The notes under the pieces: generated by a model
Databases searched by the model: none
Seen by the model: only the letters and a program-made list of their open reading frames with translations
Told to the model about the DNA's origin: nothing
Shown here: positions 1 to 8,746 of the stretch, in pieces
Position numbering within the stretch: the stretch's first letter is position 1
Layout of the letters: each line of letters starts with the position of its first letter
NCBI RefSeq assembly: GCF_001922305.1
Contig: NZ_CP018839.1
Span: 3,671,507 to 3,735,506, forward strand
From: Thauera chlorobenzoica
GTDB taxonomy: Bacteria; Pseudomonadota; Gammaproteobacteria; Burkholderiales; Rhodocyclaceae
DNA length: 64,000 bases
Direction of reading: 5' to 3'
Translations under genes and position numbers: made by a program

Positions 1-633
1 CCCCGTAATGTCATGGATCGGCCGCACAGTCACGCCCTGTAAGGAGAGATCGACGATCATCTGGGACAAGCCCTTGTGCCGATCCGCAGGCTCCCCTGAT
101 GTACGCACAAGTGCAATCATGTAATGGGAACGGTAGGCATTCGTTGTCCAGATCTTGCGTCCGTTCAGCTTCCAGCCGCTATCCGTCCTGACCGCCCGAG
201 TTGTCACGCTGGCGAGATCCGAACCCGAGTTAGGCTCACTCATGCCGATGCAAAAAAAAGCTTCCCCTCGGCAGATTCGGGGCAGATAGAATTTCTTCTG
301 CACTTCGGACCCATATTTGTGGATCAAGGGTCCGCTCTGGCGGTCTGCAATCCAGTGAGCGGTGACGGGAGCCCCGGCAGAGAGCAGTTCCTCCACGACG
401 ACAAAGCGCGCGAACGAACTTCGCCCGCCCCCGCCGTATTCCTTCGGCAGGGTCAAGCCGAGCCACCCTTTCGCAGCGAGCCGGCGACTAAAGTCGGCGT
501 CGTAGCCCATCCAGGACCGGGCACGGACATCGGCCGGCACCCCGTCCAGCGCTTCGTCAAGAAATGCACGCACAGAGGCTCGCAGAGCCTCGTCCTCGGC
601 GGGGATGGATGTAAGCTCAAGCGACTCGATCAT
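1..633 (-). CDS. Acyl-CoA dehydrogenase, C-terminally cut by window edge
   Basis: N-terminal 211 residues of an acyl-CoA dehydrogenase; the frame is open to the window edge. It would oxidise an acyl-CoA thioester at the alpha-beta bond using FAD. Visible family landmarks are LGLTLPKEYGGGG (around residue 60), the substrate/FAD-binding stretch CIGMSEPNSGSD and KLNGRKIWTTNA. The ATG at 633 overlaps the stop of the upstream CoA-transferase remnant (ATGA, 630-633), so the two were translationally coupled. It is the most promoter-distal gene seen in the catabolic island. Its substrate is not determinable; pimeloyl- or methylpimeloyl-type thioesters are plausible from context. Confidence 0.85.
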   Translation of the reverse strand, partial: MIESLELTSIPAEDEALRASVRAFLDEALDGVPADVRARSWMGYDADFSRRLAAKGWLGLTLPKEYGGGGRSSFARFVVVEELLSAGAPVTAHWIADRQSGPLIHKYGSEVQKKFYLPRICRGEAFFCIGMSEPNSGSDLASVTTRAVRTDSGWKLNGRKIWTTNAYRSHYMIALVRTSGEPADRHKGLSQMIVDLSLQGVTVRPIHDITG

Positions 634-1103
634 GAATGCTCCTTCGTTCTATTGAATGTCTCGCCGCGCCGAAGCGCGGCTCGGAAATCCGGATGTGCCA
701 CGGCACTGAGCTCCAGTGCCCGCTGTGCTGGCGATTTATTTCGCAGTCGAGCAACCCCATACTCGGTCACCACGTAATCGATGTCTTGCGCACCTACTGT
801 CCTAGGCACTCCCCGGCCGAACGCAGTGACAATGTTGCTGACCGCGTCCCCTTTGGTTGCGGCGCGGAGTGCGATGACGCTCATACCGCCCTTCGCTGCT
901 GATGCGCCCCTTGCAAAGTCCGGCAGTCCTCCGGGCGTTGAGATCACGCGATCGCCGACCTGCTCGGCATTGGCACTGCCATTTATGTCGACCTGCAGGA
1001 CGCTGTTGATCGCAACGAGCCCATCGATGGCCGCGAGGACATCAAGTGCGTGTGTAAACGAGCAGGGATGAAATTCGACCAACGGGTTACCGGGGTTCGA
1101 CAC
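630..1103 (-). pseudogene. CoA-transferase/acetyl-CoA hydrolase family, 3' fragment
   Basis: C-terminal part of the gene whose 5' part lies at 3015-3865. The true gene sequence here is 630-1090; the bases above 1090 belong to the inserted IS. The fragment resumes with LVEFHPCSFTH, the family motif that follows the conserved Asn-Pro, and continues through QVDINGSANAEQ and DYVVTEYGVARLRNKSPAQR, characteristic of the C-terminal lobe of acetyl-CoA hydrolase/4-hydroxybutyrate CoA-transferase proteins. Removing the IS and one copy of the 7-bp target repeat gives a continuous 434-residue protein. As it stands the fragment has no start of its own, so the gene is inactivated. Confidence 0.85.
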
Positions 1104-3014
1104 TTCACCCCGAATTTCGCCCCTTTTCGGAAAGTGCCTTCAGCACCGGCGCGGGTTTCAAGGCCATGATCGCAAAAGTGCTGTGGTGGCACGTTTGCAA
1201 CATCCGCCTTCAGACTTGACGAGGCCTTGCGCCTGGGTAAAGTAGCGGCATGCACGTCAAGCTCACCACCTCGGGAGGCCGCCGCTACGTCCAGCTCGTC
1301 GAGTCCTATCGCGACGAGGCGGGACGGGTGAAGAAGCGCACCGTCGCCACGCTCGGCCGTGCCGAGCAGGTCGATGGTTCGCTCGACGCGGTGATCAACG
1401 GCCTGCTCAAGGTCACCGGCCGCGAACCGATGGGCGCCAAGCCACCGGCGCCGACGGTGTCGTTCGAGTCCGCGCGCTCGCTCGGTAACGTGTGGGCGCT
1501 GACCGAGCTGTGGAAGTCGCTCGGGTTCTCGGGGCTGCGTCGGGTGTTCCGGCGCACGCGCCGGAACACGGATGTAGAAGCGCTGATCCGCCTGATGGTG
1601 CTCAACCGCCTGTGCGATCCGGAATCCAAGCTCGGCGTGCTGCGCTGGGTACAGACGGTGGCGCTGCCCGACTTCGGGCCGAAGGCGGTCACGCACCAGC
1701 AGTTGCTGCGCAGTCTCGATGCCCTGATGGACCACCAGGATGAGGTCGATGCGGTGATCGCCGGGCTGCTGCACCCACTGATCGACCAGGATCTGTCGGT
1801 GGTGTTCTACGACCTCACCACGATCCGTAGCGAAGGACTCAGCCAGCAGGCTGGCGACGTGCGCCAGTACGGCATGGCCAAGGAAGGACTGATCGCCCGC
1901 CAGTTCATGCTCGGCGTGGTGCAGACCGCCGAGGGGCTGCCGATCTACCACGAGGTGTTCGACGGCAGCACGGCCGAGACCCGGACCCTGTTGCCCACGC
2001 TCACCAAGGTGCTCGAGCGCTTCCCGTCGGTGCAGCGCCTGGTGCTGGTCGCTGACCGGGGGCTGCTCAGCCTGGACAATCTGGAGGCGCTGAAAGCCGT
2101 GCGCCTGGCCAGCGGCAAGCCGCTCGAGTTCATCGTCGCCGTGCCCGGTCGGCGCTACAACGAGTTCATCGAGCTGCTCGAACCCTTCCACGAGCAGCAG
2201 TGCGCCACCGCCACGCAGGAAGTGATCGCGGAGCAGGCCTGGAACGAGCTGAGGCTGGTGGTCGCGCACGACCCGGTGGCTGCGGCCACCAAGACCGAGC
2301 AGCGCAACGAGCGTATCGACGCGCTGACCCGCCAGGCGGACCAATGGACGGGCAAGCTCACCGAGCAGGATGAAGGCGTGAAGCACCGGGGTCGCAAGCT
2401 CTCGGACAGCGGCGCCAAGGCGCGCTTCTACCACGCGGTCAGCGAAGCGCACCTGTCGCGCATCCTCAAGGTGGATCTGGCAGAGGAGCTGTTCAGCTAC
2501 CACATCGACGACAAGGCGAAGCGCCTTGCCGAAATGATGGACGGCAAGCTGCTGCTGGTCACCAACGCCGAGGGCTTGTCCGCACAGAACGTGATTCAGC
2601 GCTACAAGTCGCTCGCCGACATCGAGCGCGGCTTCAAGGTGCTCAAGTCCGAGATCGAGATCGGCCCGGTGTATCACCGCCTGCCCGAGCGGATTCGCGC
2701 GCACGCGTCGATCTGCTTCATGGCGCTGATCCTGCATCGGGTCATGCGTAGCCGACTTAAGGCCACCGACGCGGGTTACACGCCCGAGCGCGCGCTCGAG
2801 CAACTACAGCGCATCCAGCATCACCGGGTGCGGCTGAACGGCGGCGAGCCGGTGGCGGGAGTGTCGACGCTCAGCACGGAGCAGAACGAGGTGCTTCATG
2901 CATTAGGAATCGAAAAGCCAACGGCGCCGGAGCAGTTGGCGCTGTTGTAGTGGCATTTTTGAAAGTGCGCTCTAGCAAAAACAAGCACTTGCGAGCGTAA
3001 CTGTCGAACTCGGG
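1091..3014 (+). mobile_element. IS1634-family insertion sequence, 1924 bp
   Basis: Bounded by imperfect terminal inverted repeats: left end CGGGGTTCGACA, right end reading inwards CCCGAGTTCGACA. It is flanked by a direct repeat GGGTTAC at 1084-1090 and 3015-3021, the presumed target duplication. It encodes one transposase on the plus strand, opposite to the interrupted gene. The interrupted CoA-transferase frame is restored exactly when the IS and one repeat copy are removed (codons read Asp-Arg-Asn-Pro-Leu-Val-Glu across the join), so the boundaries are probably right to within one base. Confidence 0.88.
1250..2950 (+). CDS. IS1634-family transposase
   Basis: A 566-residue DDE transposase of the IS1634 group within the IS4 superfamily. 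The N-terminus (HVKLTTSGGRRYVQLVESY) is the small beta-rich leader typical of IS1634 proteins. The catalytic core includes VVFYDLTTI (first Asp, about residue 188), LVLVADRGLLS (second Asp, about residue 267) and the C-terminal YKSLADIERGFKVLKSEIEI block, which carries the Glu of the Y-(2)-R-(3)-E-(6)-K signature. Length is normal for the family and no disruption is seen, so the element may still be active. Confidence 0.9.
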   Translation: MHVKLTTSGGRRYVQLVESYRDEAGRVKKRTVATLGRAEQVDGSLDAVINGLLKVTGREPMGAKPPAPTVSFESARSLGNVWALTELWKSLGFSGLRRVFRRTRRNTDVEALIRLMVLNRLCDPESKLGVLRWVQTVALPDFGPKAVTHQQLLRSLDALMDHQDEVDAVIAGLLHPLIDQDLSVVFYDLTTIRSEGLSQQAGDVRQYGMAKEGLIARQFMLGVVQTAEGLPIYHEVFDGSTAETRTLLPTLTKVLERFPSVQRLVLVADRGLLSLDNLEALKAVRLASGKPLEFIVAVPGRRYNEFIELLEPFHEQQCATATQEVIAEQAWNELRLVVAHDPVAAATKTEQRNERIDALTRQADQWTGKLTEQDEGVKHRGRKLSDSGAKARFYHAVSEAHLSRILKVDLAEELFSYHIDDKAKRLAEMMDGKLLLVTNAEGLSAQNVIQRYKSLADIERGFKVLKSEIEIGPVYHRLPERIRAHASICFMALILHRVMRSRLKATDAGYTPERALEQLQRIQHHRVRLNGGEPVAGVSTLSTEQNEVLHALGIEKPTAPEQLALL

Positions 3015-3865
3015 GGGTTACGGTCAAGGAAGTCATAGAAGGATCGGGTACCTGCAGCCATCGTTGTAACCGTCTTACCCGGCAACACCTTTTTCGTTGC
3101 GTTAGTCACAACACCGCGCTCGATCAGCGGCCGAACGCCATCGCTGATGACACCGCTATGGATCCCCAAATCGTATAGGTGGCCCAGTTCCGTGAACACC
3201 AGGTCCGGCAAGGCTCCGATGCCAGTCTGCAACACAGCTCCAGAAGAGATGAGACCTGCTATATGTCCTGCGATTGTCAGGTCAATGTCGTCAGTGTCGG
3301 CTGGGCACACGACCTGCGGGCCGCGATTCGCATTAATGACGAAGTCGACCTCCTCGGGCAGCAAGGCCGTGTCTCCGCAGGTAAAAGGCATCTGCGGGTT
3401 CACTTCCGCAACGACGATTGGATCCTGAGCGAGGACCGCCCGCATATAGTCGACCGATACCCCGAGAGACATCCTCCCATTTTCGTCTGGCGCAGAGACC
3501 TGTAGTAGCAGGAGATCGGCCCTGATCTCACCGCTTACGAAAAGGGCCGGAATTTCCGACAGCGTGCAGCGTCGAAAAGAAGCGCGGCCTGAATTGATCG
3601 GCTCACGCAATCCCTTTCCCGGAAACAGCGCCTGGACCGAAAGATGCTCGGTTGCCTCTACGCCAGCATAGGGCGCTTCGCCCATCGGCATGAGCCCATA
3701 CACGGTCGCCCCGCGGAACACCTCGGCTGCTTCACTCAGTTGCTGAGCCAAGCGCGGAGGCTCGGCACACGCGGAGTGGAGTACTATGCATGGCGCATCG
3801 GGCAAAGCCGAACGTAGGTCTCGGAGATGCGACAGTTGGAGTCTCTTGCCGCGCGGAGTAATCAT
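2972..3865 (-). pseudogene. CoA-transferase/acetyl-CoA hydrolase family, 5' fragment
   Basis: N-terminal two thirds of the IS-disrupted gene; genuine sequence is 3015-3865, and the last residues (SSTVTLASACFC) are translated from the IS end. The start ATG at 3865 is preceded by GGGAGG. The core DLGIHSGVISDGVRPL corresponds to the region around the catalytic glutamate of acetate/4-hydroxybutyrate CoA-transferases, which usually read HSE or HTE. Here that position is Gly, so even the intact protein might not have been a classical CoA-transferase. Context suggests a role in CoA exchange on aromatic acids or their ring-cleavage products. An inactive N-terminal fragment is the likely product now. 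Confidence 0.85.
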
Positions 3866-3871
3866 TACTTC

Positions 3872-4312
3872 TTGCCTCCCTCTTACGTACAGAATTCTTT
3901 ACCAGCCTTCTTGCCCCAGCTGCCCCGCGTACATCTCCTTGCCGATGCGGTTGGGCTTGGCCGAAGCCAGACCGGTTTCGTTGTATTCATCCGTTCGCGC
4001 CAGGTAGAAAACGTCAATTTCTGTTGTATCCTGCGCGCATATCGGACAACCTAGTCTCTTGACCACGTCGAGATCGACATCCTCGGCCGATGCGTACGCA
4101 TCCTCATAGAGAGTCACGGACTCGCGGATCGGAGCACGAAAGATGCGATTCACAATGAAACCTAATATTTCCTTGCGCAGGATCACCGGTGCTTTCCCGA
4201 TCGCATTGCAGAACTCCACTACGCGTTCAACGGCATCAGAAACTGTCGAATGAAAGACAACCTCCACCAATTCGATAACCGATGCCGGGCATGAGAAACG
4301 CAAATTGCTTTA
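3872..4312 (-). pseudogene. 3-hydroxyacyl-CoA dehydrogenase remnant (C-terminal half, frameshifted)
   Basis: Translation from about 4312 reads NLRFSCPASVIELVEVV and aligns with NIHFFNPALVMELVEVV of the intact dehydrogenase at 11063-11926, then continues colinearly (KEILGFIVNRIFRAPIRESV, SAEDVDLDVVKRLG). The whole NAD-binding N-terminal domain is missing and an in-frame stop precedes the homology. Near the end the frame shifts: residues QLGQEGW stop early, whereas the neighbouring frame still reads GSWGKKAGKEF, matching the GEWGKKSGKGF ending of the intact copy. It is a decayed duplicate, left between the acyl-CoA dehydrogenase and the broken CoA-transferase gene. Confidence 0.8.
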
Positions 4313-4347
4313 TCCCGGGAGACGGACCACAGTTGCATCCTCGCTCT

Positions 4348-5484
4348 TTATCCCGTTAGTGCACGTGCGATGACCAATCGCTGCATGTCTCCAGTGCCCT
4401 CGTATATCTGACAGACCCGTACATCCCGGTAGATCCGCTCCAGTGGAAAATCAGCCAGGTAGCCGTATCCTCCCAGAGTCTGGATCGCATCCGAGCAGAC
4501 CCGCTCCGCCGTTTCGCTCGCGAGCACCTTCGCCATGGATGCTTCTTTGAAGCAGGGTAATCCGGCATCACGCATGGCCGCGACGTGTAGCACCAACTGC
4601 TCGGCCGCTTCAAGCCGCGTGGCCATATCGGCGAGGCGGAATGCGACTGCCTGATGCTCGATGAGGAGTTTGCCGAACTGCCGACGTTCCTTGGCGTAAC
4701 CCAATGCGTGCTCAAAGGCGGCGCGTCCCATACCCACCGACTGGGCCGCGATGCCAAGGCGCCCGCCGTCAAGGTGGGAGAGCGCAACTCGCAGCCCCTC
4801 GCCTTCTCTGCCCAAGAGGCTATCGGCGGGGACCCACATGTCATCGAATGAAAGGGCGCAGGTATCGGACGAGCGCTGGCCCATCTTTTCCTCAACGCGG
4901 GTCACGGTCCACCCCGGGGTATTGGTGGGCACAACGAAGGCTGAAATTCCCTTCTTGCCGGCGTTTGGATCGGTAACGGCGAAGACAATGCCCACGCTCC
5001 CATTCCGCCCCGACGTGATGAATTGCTTAGTACCCGAGATGACATACCCCGAACGGCCATCCTTGCGCGCTATCGTCTTTATGGAGGCCGGGTCGGATCC
5101 TGCTTCCGGCTCCGTCAGGCAGAAACAGCCAATCATCTCCCCACGCGCCATAGGACGAAGGAAGCGGTTCTTCTGCTCCTCCGTACCATAGGTGAGCACC
5201 GGCAGGCAGCACACCGATGTGTGTTCGCCCATGATGGTCGAAATCGGACCGTCGCCGGCAGCAATTTCCATGATTGCCGCCACATAAGAGACATAATCGG
5301 TTTCCGCACCGCCCCACGCCCGTGGTACGACCATGCCCATGAAGCCCAATCTGCCTAGCTCGGCGAGCTCCCCGGCAGGAAAACGGCAATCACGATCGCG
5401 TATAGCCGCAGTAGGCGCCAGGCGTTCACGCGCAACTTTTCGAGCTGTTTCACGAATGAACGATTGCTCCTCGTTGAGAATCAT
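4348..5484 (-). CDS. Acyl-CoA dehydrogenase
   Basis: Complete 378-residue FAD-dependent acyl-CoA dehydrogenase. Visible blocks: N-terminal helical domain with LGFMGMVVPRAWGG; middle beta-domain CFCLTEPEAGSDPASI and the substrate-lid sequence SGTKQFITSGRNG; C-terminal domain with YAKERRQFGKLLIEHQA and QTLGGYGYLADFPLERIYRD; and the catalytic-base region QIYEGTGDMQRLVIAR, where the Glu is the expected general base. In context it probably catalyses the first oxidation of the ring-cleavage (pimeloyl-CoA-like) product or a downstream intermediate. It is followed at once by the decayed dehydrogenase remnant and preceded by a 429-bp gene-free stretch, so it probably has its own promoter. Confidence 0.9.
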   Translation of the reverse strand: MILNEEQSFIRETARKVARERLAPTAAIRDRDCRFPAGELAELGRLGFMGMVVPRAWGGAETDYVSYVAAIMEIAAGDGPISTIMGEHTSVCCLPVLTYGTEEQKNRFLRPMARGEMIGCFCLTEPEAGSDPASIKTIARKDGRSGYVISGTKQFITSGRNGSVGIVFAVTDPNAGKKGISAFVVPTNTPGWTVTRVEEKMGQRSSDTCALSFDDMWVPADSLLGREGEGLRVALSHLDGGRLGIAAQSVGMGRAAFEHALGYAKERRQFGKLLIEHQAVAFRLADMATRLEAAEQLVLHVAAMRDAGLPCFKEASMAKVLASETAERVCSDAIQTLGGYGYLADFPLERIYRDVRVCQIYEGTGDMQRLVIARALTG

Positions 5485-5913
5485 TTCAACACCCCCACCG
5501 CTGTGGCCGTCGGTTCGCCCCGGGTAAATAGCGAAGTCATCGCTCGCCGAAATTCATATTGTCCAAGGGCAGAAAGCGAGCCGTTTTGCCGATCGGAGAA
5601 CCAATCCGCCTCTGCGGGGGCACTGACAGTAAATATCTCCCCGCGCTCGACGTAATCGTTCCAGGGCGTACCGCTCCCGCCGCAAAAAACCTTAGGTCAT
5701 GTCCATACCAGCCTATCCACGAGCACCGACACGGCGGCTGAAATTCGCATGGAAGCCGTCTCAAGTGACCAAGTGTCGCTGCGCGCTAAATCGAAAATGC
5801 CTCCTCGAAAAAATCGCGTGCAGACTGACGCAGGAGTTCAGTATCCGGTGGCAGGCATAGGATCGAAGCAAAACGCATCTGGCGTCTCCTACATCGTTTC
5901 GGTAATTGCGACA
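5485..5913. other. Gene-poor stretch with possible coding relics
   Basis: No convincing gene. On the minus strand, short open segments are visible: one starting MRFASILCLPPDTELLRQSA just below 5882 and ending within about 30 codons, and one of about 60 codons running into the acyl-CoA dehydrogenase start. Neither has a family I can recognise and stops separate them. The arrangement resembles a decayed ORF between the CoA ligase and the dehydrogenase. The promoter of the dehydrogenase should also lie here, but I see no clear -35/-10 pair. Confidence 0.4.
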
Positions 5914-7494
5914 TCAGCCAGGTACTGCGCTCCTGAGCTTGAAGCGCTGAATCTTGCCTGTGGCCGTTTTCGGCAGCATCTCCACGAAGTGGACCCAGCG
6001 GGGATACTTATAAGGAGCAAGGGTTTTCTTGCAGTAGGTGACGATTTCGTCGGCAAGTGCATCACCGGCAGCCCCAGGGTTCTTGAGAACGATCCACGCC
6101 TCAGGCTTGACCAATCCAGCATCGTCGGGGCGCCCGACAACGGCGGCTTCGATCACCTGCGGGTGCGAGATCAGTGCGGCCTCCACTTCGAAGGGCGAAA
6201 CCCAAATTCCGCCGACCTTGAGCATGTCGTCGTTGCGCCCGCAGTAGTAGTAATACCCCTCATCGTCACGTAGATACGCATCGCCCGTATCGAGCCAGCC
6301 GTCAATGATGGAAGATGCCGTCTTCCCCGGGTTATTCCAGTAGCACCGTGTCACTGATGGTCCCTTGACCCAGAGGCGCCCCGGGCTACCGCCGTGAGTC
6401 TCCTCTCCGGCTTCATCGGTGATGCGCAATTGATAACCTGGAACAACACGTCCGCTCGAGTTGGGGCGAATGTCTTCAAATGTGTTGGAAATGTAGATAT
6501 GAAGGGCTTCGGTGGAACCGATGCCATCAATGATCGGCACCGGTGAAACTTTCATCCAACGTCGCTGAAGTTCCTCGGGTAGGGCTTCGCCGCCAGATAC
6601 GCAGCGCCGCAAGCTTCCCACATCTGCCGCGTCAAGCACTTCTGAAGCCAACAGCGCGGAATAGTAAGTGGGCACCCCAGCAAAGACGGTTATCCTGAAA
6701 CGGCCAAACAACTCGGCCGTGACATTCGGCATAGGACGCCGTGCGTCGAGTACCGCCGTGGCACCTACCCACAACGGAAAGGTCATTCCGCAGCCTAGAC
6801 CGTAGGCGAAAAACAGCCGGGGGATCGAGTAGTAGACATCGCTTTCCTGTCCACCGAGCACACGTACGTTATAGAGCAGGGCAGTGGCGACGATATCGCG
6901 GTGGGCGTGAACGACGCCCTTCGGCTGTCCGGTGGTTCCAGACGAATACAGCCAGAAGCATTCATCGTCGGCTGTCGTCGCTACTCCTTCCAGTTTAGCC
7001 GACTCTGCACTCGCCCTTTGGGCCAGGCTACCTGTCACATGGCGCACTGGCAGTACATGCTGCGGTGGCGAGGTCTCTTCAAGCGCAGCAAAAATGCCAT
7101 CCTTGAACTCCACGGAGTACACCAACGCATTCGCCCCGGAGTCAGAAATAATGAATTTGTAATTCTCCACGGTAAGCATCGTATTGAGCGGGACGGGGAT
7201 AAATCCGGCTTTTATACATCCCCAGAATACGTAATAAAATTCTGGCGCATCTTTAATAATCATCAGCACCCTATCGCCCCGCTTCAGGTCGAGCTTCATG
7301 AGTGCATTTCCATAGCGGTTGACATTGGCTACAAGTGTCTCGTAATCGACGGTCTCATCAACTGTCAGGATTGCGGCCTTGTTGCCTCTGCCTTCGTCTA
7401 GATGACGATCGATCAGCGCACTTGCAACGTTAAAGGTGGGCGGAAACTGCAATGCAGGGCCGTTTTCAGTTTCGATAATTTGTATGTTCCTCAT
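5914..7494 (-). CDS. Benzoate-family aryl-CoA ligase (candidate 3-methylbenzoate-CoA ligase)
   Basis: AMP-forming ligase of 526 residues in the benzoate-CoA ligase family (BadA/BclA/BzdA/MbdA type). It would activate an aromatic acid with ATP and CoA before reductive dearomatisation. Motifs: P-loop WLYSSGTTGQPKG at about 181-192, GIGSTEALHIY for the adenylate/carboxylate pocket, DGWLDTGDAYLRDDEGYYYY hinge, GRNDDMLKVGGIWVSPFEVE, and the catalytic Lys in KTATGKIQRFKLR near the C-terminus. The start at 7494 has GGGAGGAAGTG before it; a GTG one codon upstream is the alternative. An imperfect ATAC-N10-GTTA box lies about 140 bp upstream. The exact aromatic substrate is inferred only from the reductase type. 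Confidence 0.85.
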   Translation of the reverse strand: MRNIQIIETENGPALQFPPTFNVASALIDRHLDEGRGNKAAILTVDETVDYETLVANVNRYGNALMKLDLKRGDRVLMIIKDAPEFYYVFWGCIKAGFIPVPLNTMLTVENYKFIISDSGANALVYSVEFKDGIFAALEETSPPQHVLPVRHVTGSLAQRASAESAKLEGVATTADDECFWLYSSGTTGQPKGVVHAHRDIVATALLYNVRVLGGQESDVYYSIPRLFFAYGLGCGMTFPLWVGATAVLDARRPMPNVTAELFGRFRITVFAGVPTYYSALLASEVLDAADVGSLRRCVSGGEALPEELQRRWMKVSPVPIIDGIGSTEALHIYISNTFEDIRPNSSGRVVPGYQLRITDEAGEETHGGSPGRLWVKGPSVTRCYWNNPGKTASSIIDGWLDTGDAYLRDDEGYYYYCGRNDDMLKVGGIWVSPFEVEAALISHPQVIEAAVVGRPDDAGLVKPEAWIVLKNPGAAGDALADEIVTYCKKTLAPYKYPRWVHFVEMLPKTATGKIQRFKLRSAVPG

Positions 7495-7497
7495 CAC

Positions 7498-7962
7498 TTC
7501 CTCCCTAAACGCTTTCGTGTGTGCCGAGCAGAGGCAGCCGCGGCATGAAGTTCTTCAAAACTGTCTGTGCTATGCAATGAATCATGTTACAGGTCACGAC
7601 TTCCTTCCTCTGTACCATCAATATACATTGATAACTAGTCAGCCGGTATGTGCAATACATGAATCTATTTCCCTTTATGGAACACCCGATCCACAAGCCT
7701 CAGCACATTATTTTTCTGCTGCCTGATCTGCAGCCCTGAGCGCCATCTTTTCATGGCCCGGAGCCCCGGTATGCAGACCCTCGGAGCGCACGCTGCGTCA
7801 TTTTCCAGCTTCCACGTATTCGTCGTCCTTCCAATGCAGCGAAATGCTCTTGAGAGGGAGCGTTTAACGACCGGGTTCGCATCATGGCGAATCCACCGCA
7901 CACAGCCGCACCGCTGGCTGAGCACTTACGCTGCGCGGGTCGTCGTCTTCGTGTAACACGTG
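7498..7962. other. Intergenic region and leader of the CoA ligase gene
   Basis: A 465-bp AT-richer stretch without a convincing gene. It contains the inverted repeat ATCAAT-ATAC-ATTGAT (7617-7632), directly abutted by the imperfect operator-like box at 7632-7649. On the minus strand a TATATT hexamer (7622-7627) could be a -10 element. The segment 7690-7930 shows short minus-strand open frames with stops in every frame, none recognisable. Confidence 0.5.
7632..7649 (-). promoter_or_regulatory. Imperfect MbdR-like operator before the CoA ligase
   Basis: The minus strand reads ATACCGGCTGACTAGTTA: one perfect ATAC half-site, a 10-bp spacer and GTTA instead of GTAT. The spacer resembles that of the perfect box before the reductase operon (CGGCTGACTA against TGACTGGCTA read in the matching orientation). 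It sits inside the ligase leader next to a 16-bp inverted repeat. Function is inferred by similarity to the 19839 site only. Confidence 0.45.
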
Positions 7963-8733
7963 TTAGCGGTTTTTCCAGCGTGGAGGCCGCTTTTCCTGAA
8001 AGGCGAGCAAACCTTCGAGTGCATCATCGCTATTGATGAGGTCTTGCCCACATACCTTTTCGAGTTCGTCGAGGCGTTCCATCACACGCCGGGTCATAGC
8101 CCCGCGCGCCGCCTTGACGGCGAAACGAAGTGCGTTGGTGCTGTGCGTGGCCAGGTGTTCATCGAAATAGGCGAGCGCGGCGGCCACTGGGTCTTCTGCC
8201 ACGCTGTTGACAAGGCCGAGCCGCATCGCCTCTGGCGCTGAAACGCTGCGCCCGGAGAACAGCAAGTCGTCGGCAGCACCCTGGCCGATGCGCTCGGGGA
8301 GAAGACAACTGGCGGCAGGTGCAAAGAGACCCAACTTGATTTCGGGCTGACCGAATCTTGCATCCTCTGCCGCGAAGATCAGACTGCCTGCAAGGGCGAC
8401 CTCCATTCCCCCACCCAGACACTGGCCGCGCACCGCGACCAGTATCGGGCGCGGGAAATCGAGCATTCGCTTGATTAGGCCGTGAAGTACCGCCAGCATT
8501 CCTGTCATCTGATCGGGGAAATGCTCCTCGATGCTCGCGCCGAAGCTGAAGTGCGGTCCAGCATGCTCGAGCAGCACTGCTGATAGATTGTGGTCCTCGG
8601 CATGCACCTTGAGCGCCTGACTGAGCGCTGCGATCATTTCAGCATCGACAATATTGGCTTTAGGACGGTTGAGCCGAAGCCGCAGCAGCTTCGCGCCGCG
8701 GTCAAGCCCGACTTCAAGCGGTGTGTCGGTCAT
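7963..8733 (-). CDS. Cyclohexa-1,5-diene-1-carbonyl-CoA hydratase type (Dch/BzdW/MbdW)
   Basis: A 256-residue crotonase-fold protein. The N-terminal LRLRLNRPKANIVDAEMIAAL is typical of dienoyl-CoA hydratases of anaerobic benzoate pathways. The oxyanion-hole segment FSFGASIEEHFP (about residue 62) and the second active-site loop RGQCLGGGMEVALAG (about residue 103) are intact. It would hydrate the diene made by the aryl-CoA reductase to a 6-hydroxycyclohexene-carbonyl-CoA. It sits 13 bp downstream of the ring hydrolase gene, at the end of the operon oah-had order seen in Thauera and Azoarcus. A methylated substrate is possible. Generic enoyl-CoA hydratase is the main alternative. Confidence 0.85.
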   Translation of the reverse strand: MTDTPLEVGLDRGAKLLRLRLNRPKANIVDAEMIAALSQALKVHAEDHNLSAVLLEHAGPHFSFGASIEEHFPDQMTGMLAVLHGLIKRMLDFPRPILVAVRGQCLGGGMEVALAGSLIFAAEDARFGQPEIKLGLFAPAASCLLPERIGQGAADDLLFSGRSVSAPEAMRLGLVNSVAEDPVAAALAYFDEHLATHSTNALRFAVKAARGAMTRRVMERLDELEKVCGQDLINSDDALEGLLAFQEKRPPRWKNR

Positions 8734-8746
8734 CTCTGGGGTCTCC

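Noticed and set aside
983..2803. A 606-residue minus-strand frame joining the CoA-transferase 3' part
   Set aside because: It runs antisense through the IS1634 transposase; only the part below 1090 belongs to a real gene, in a different frame.
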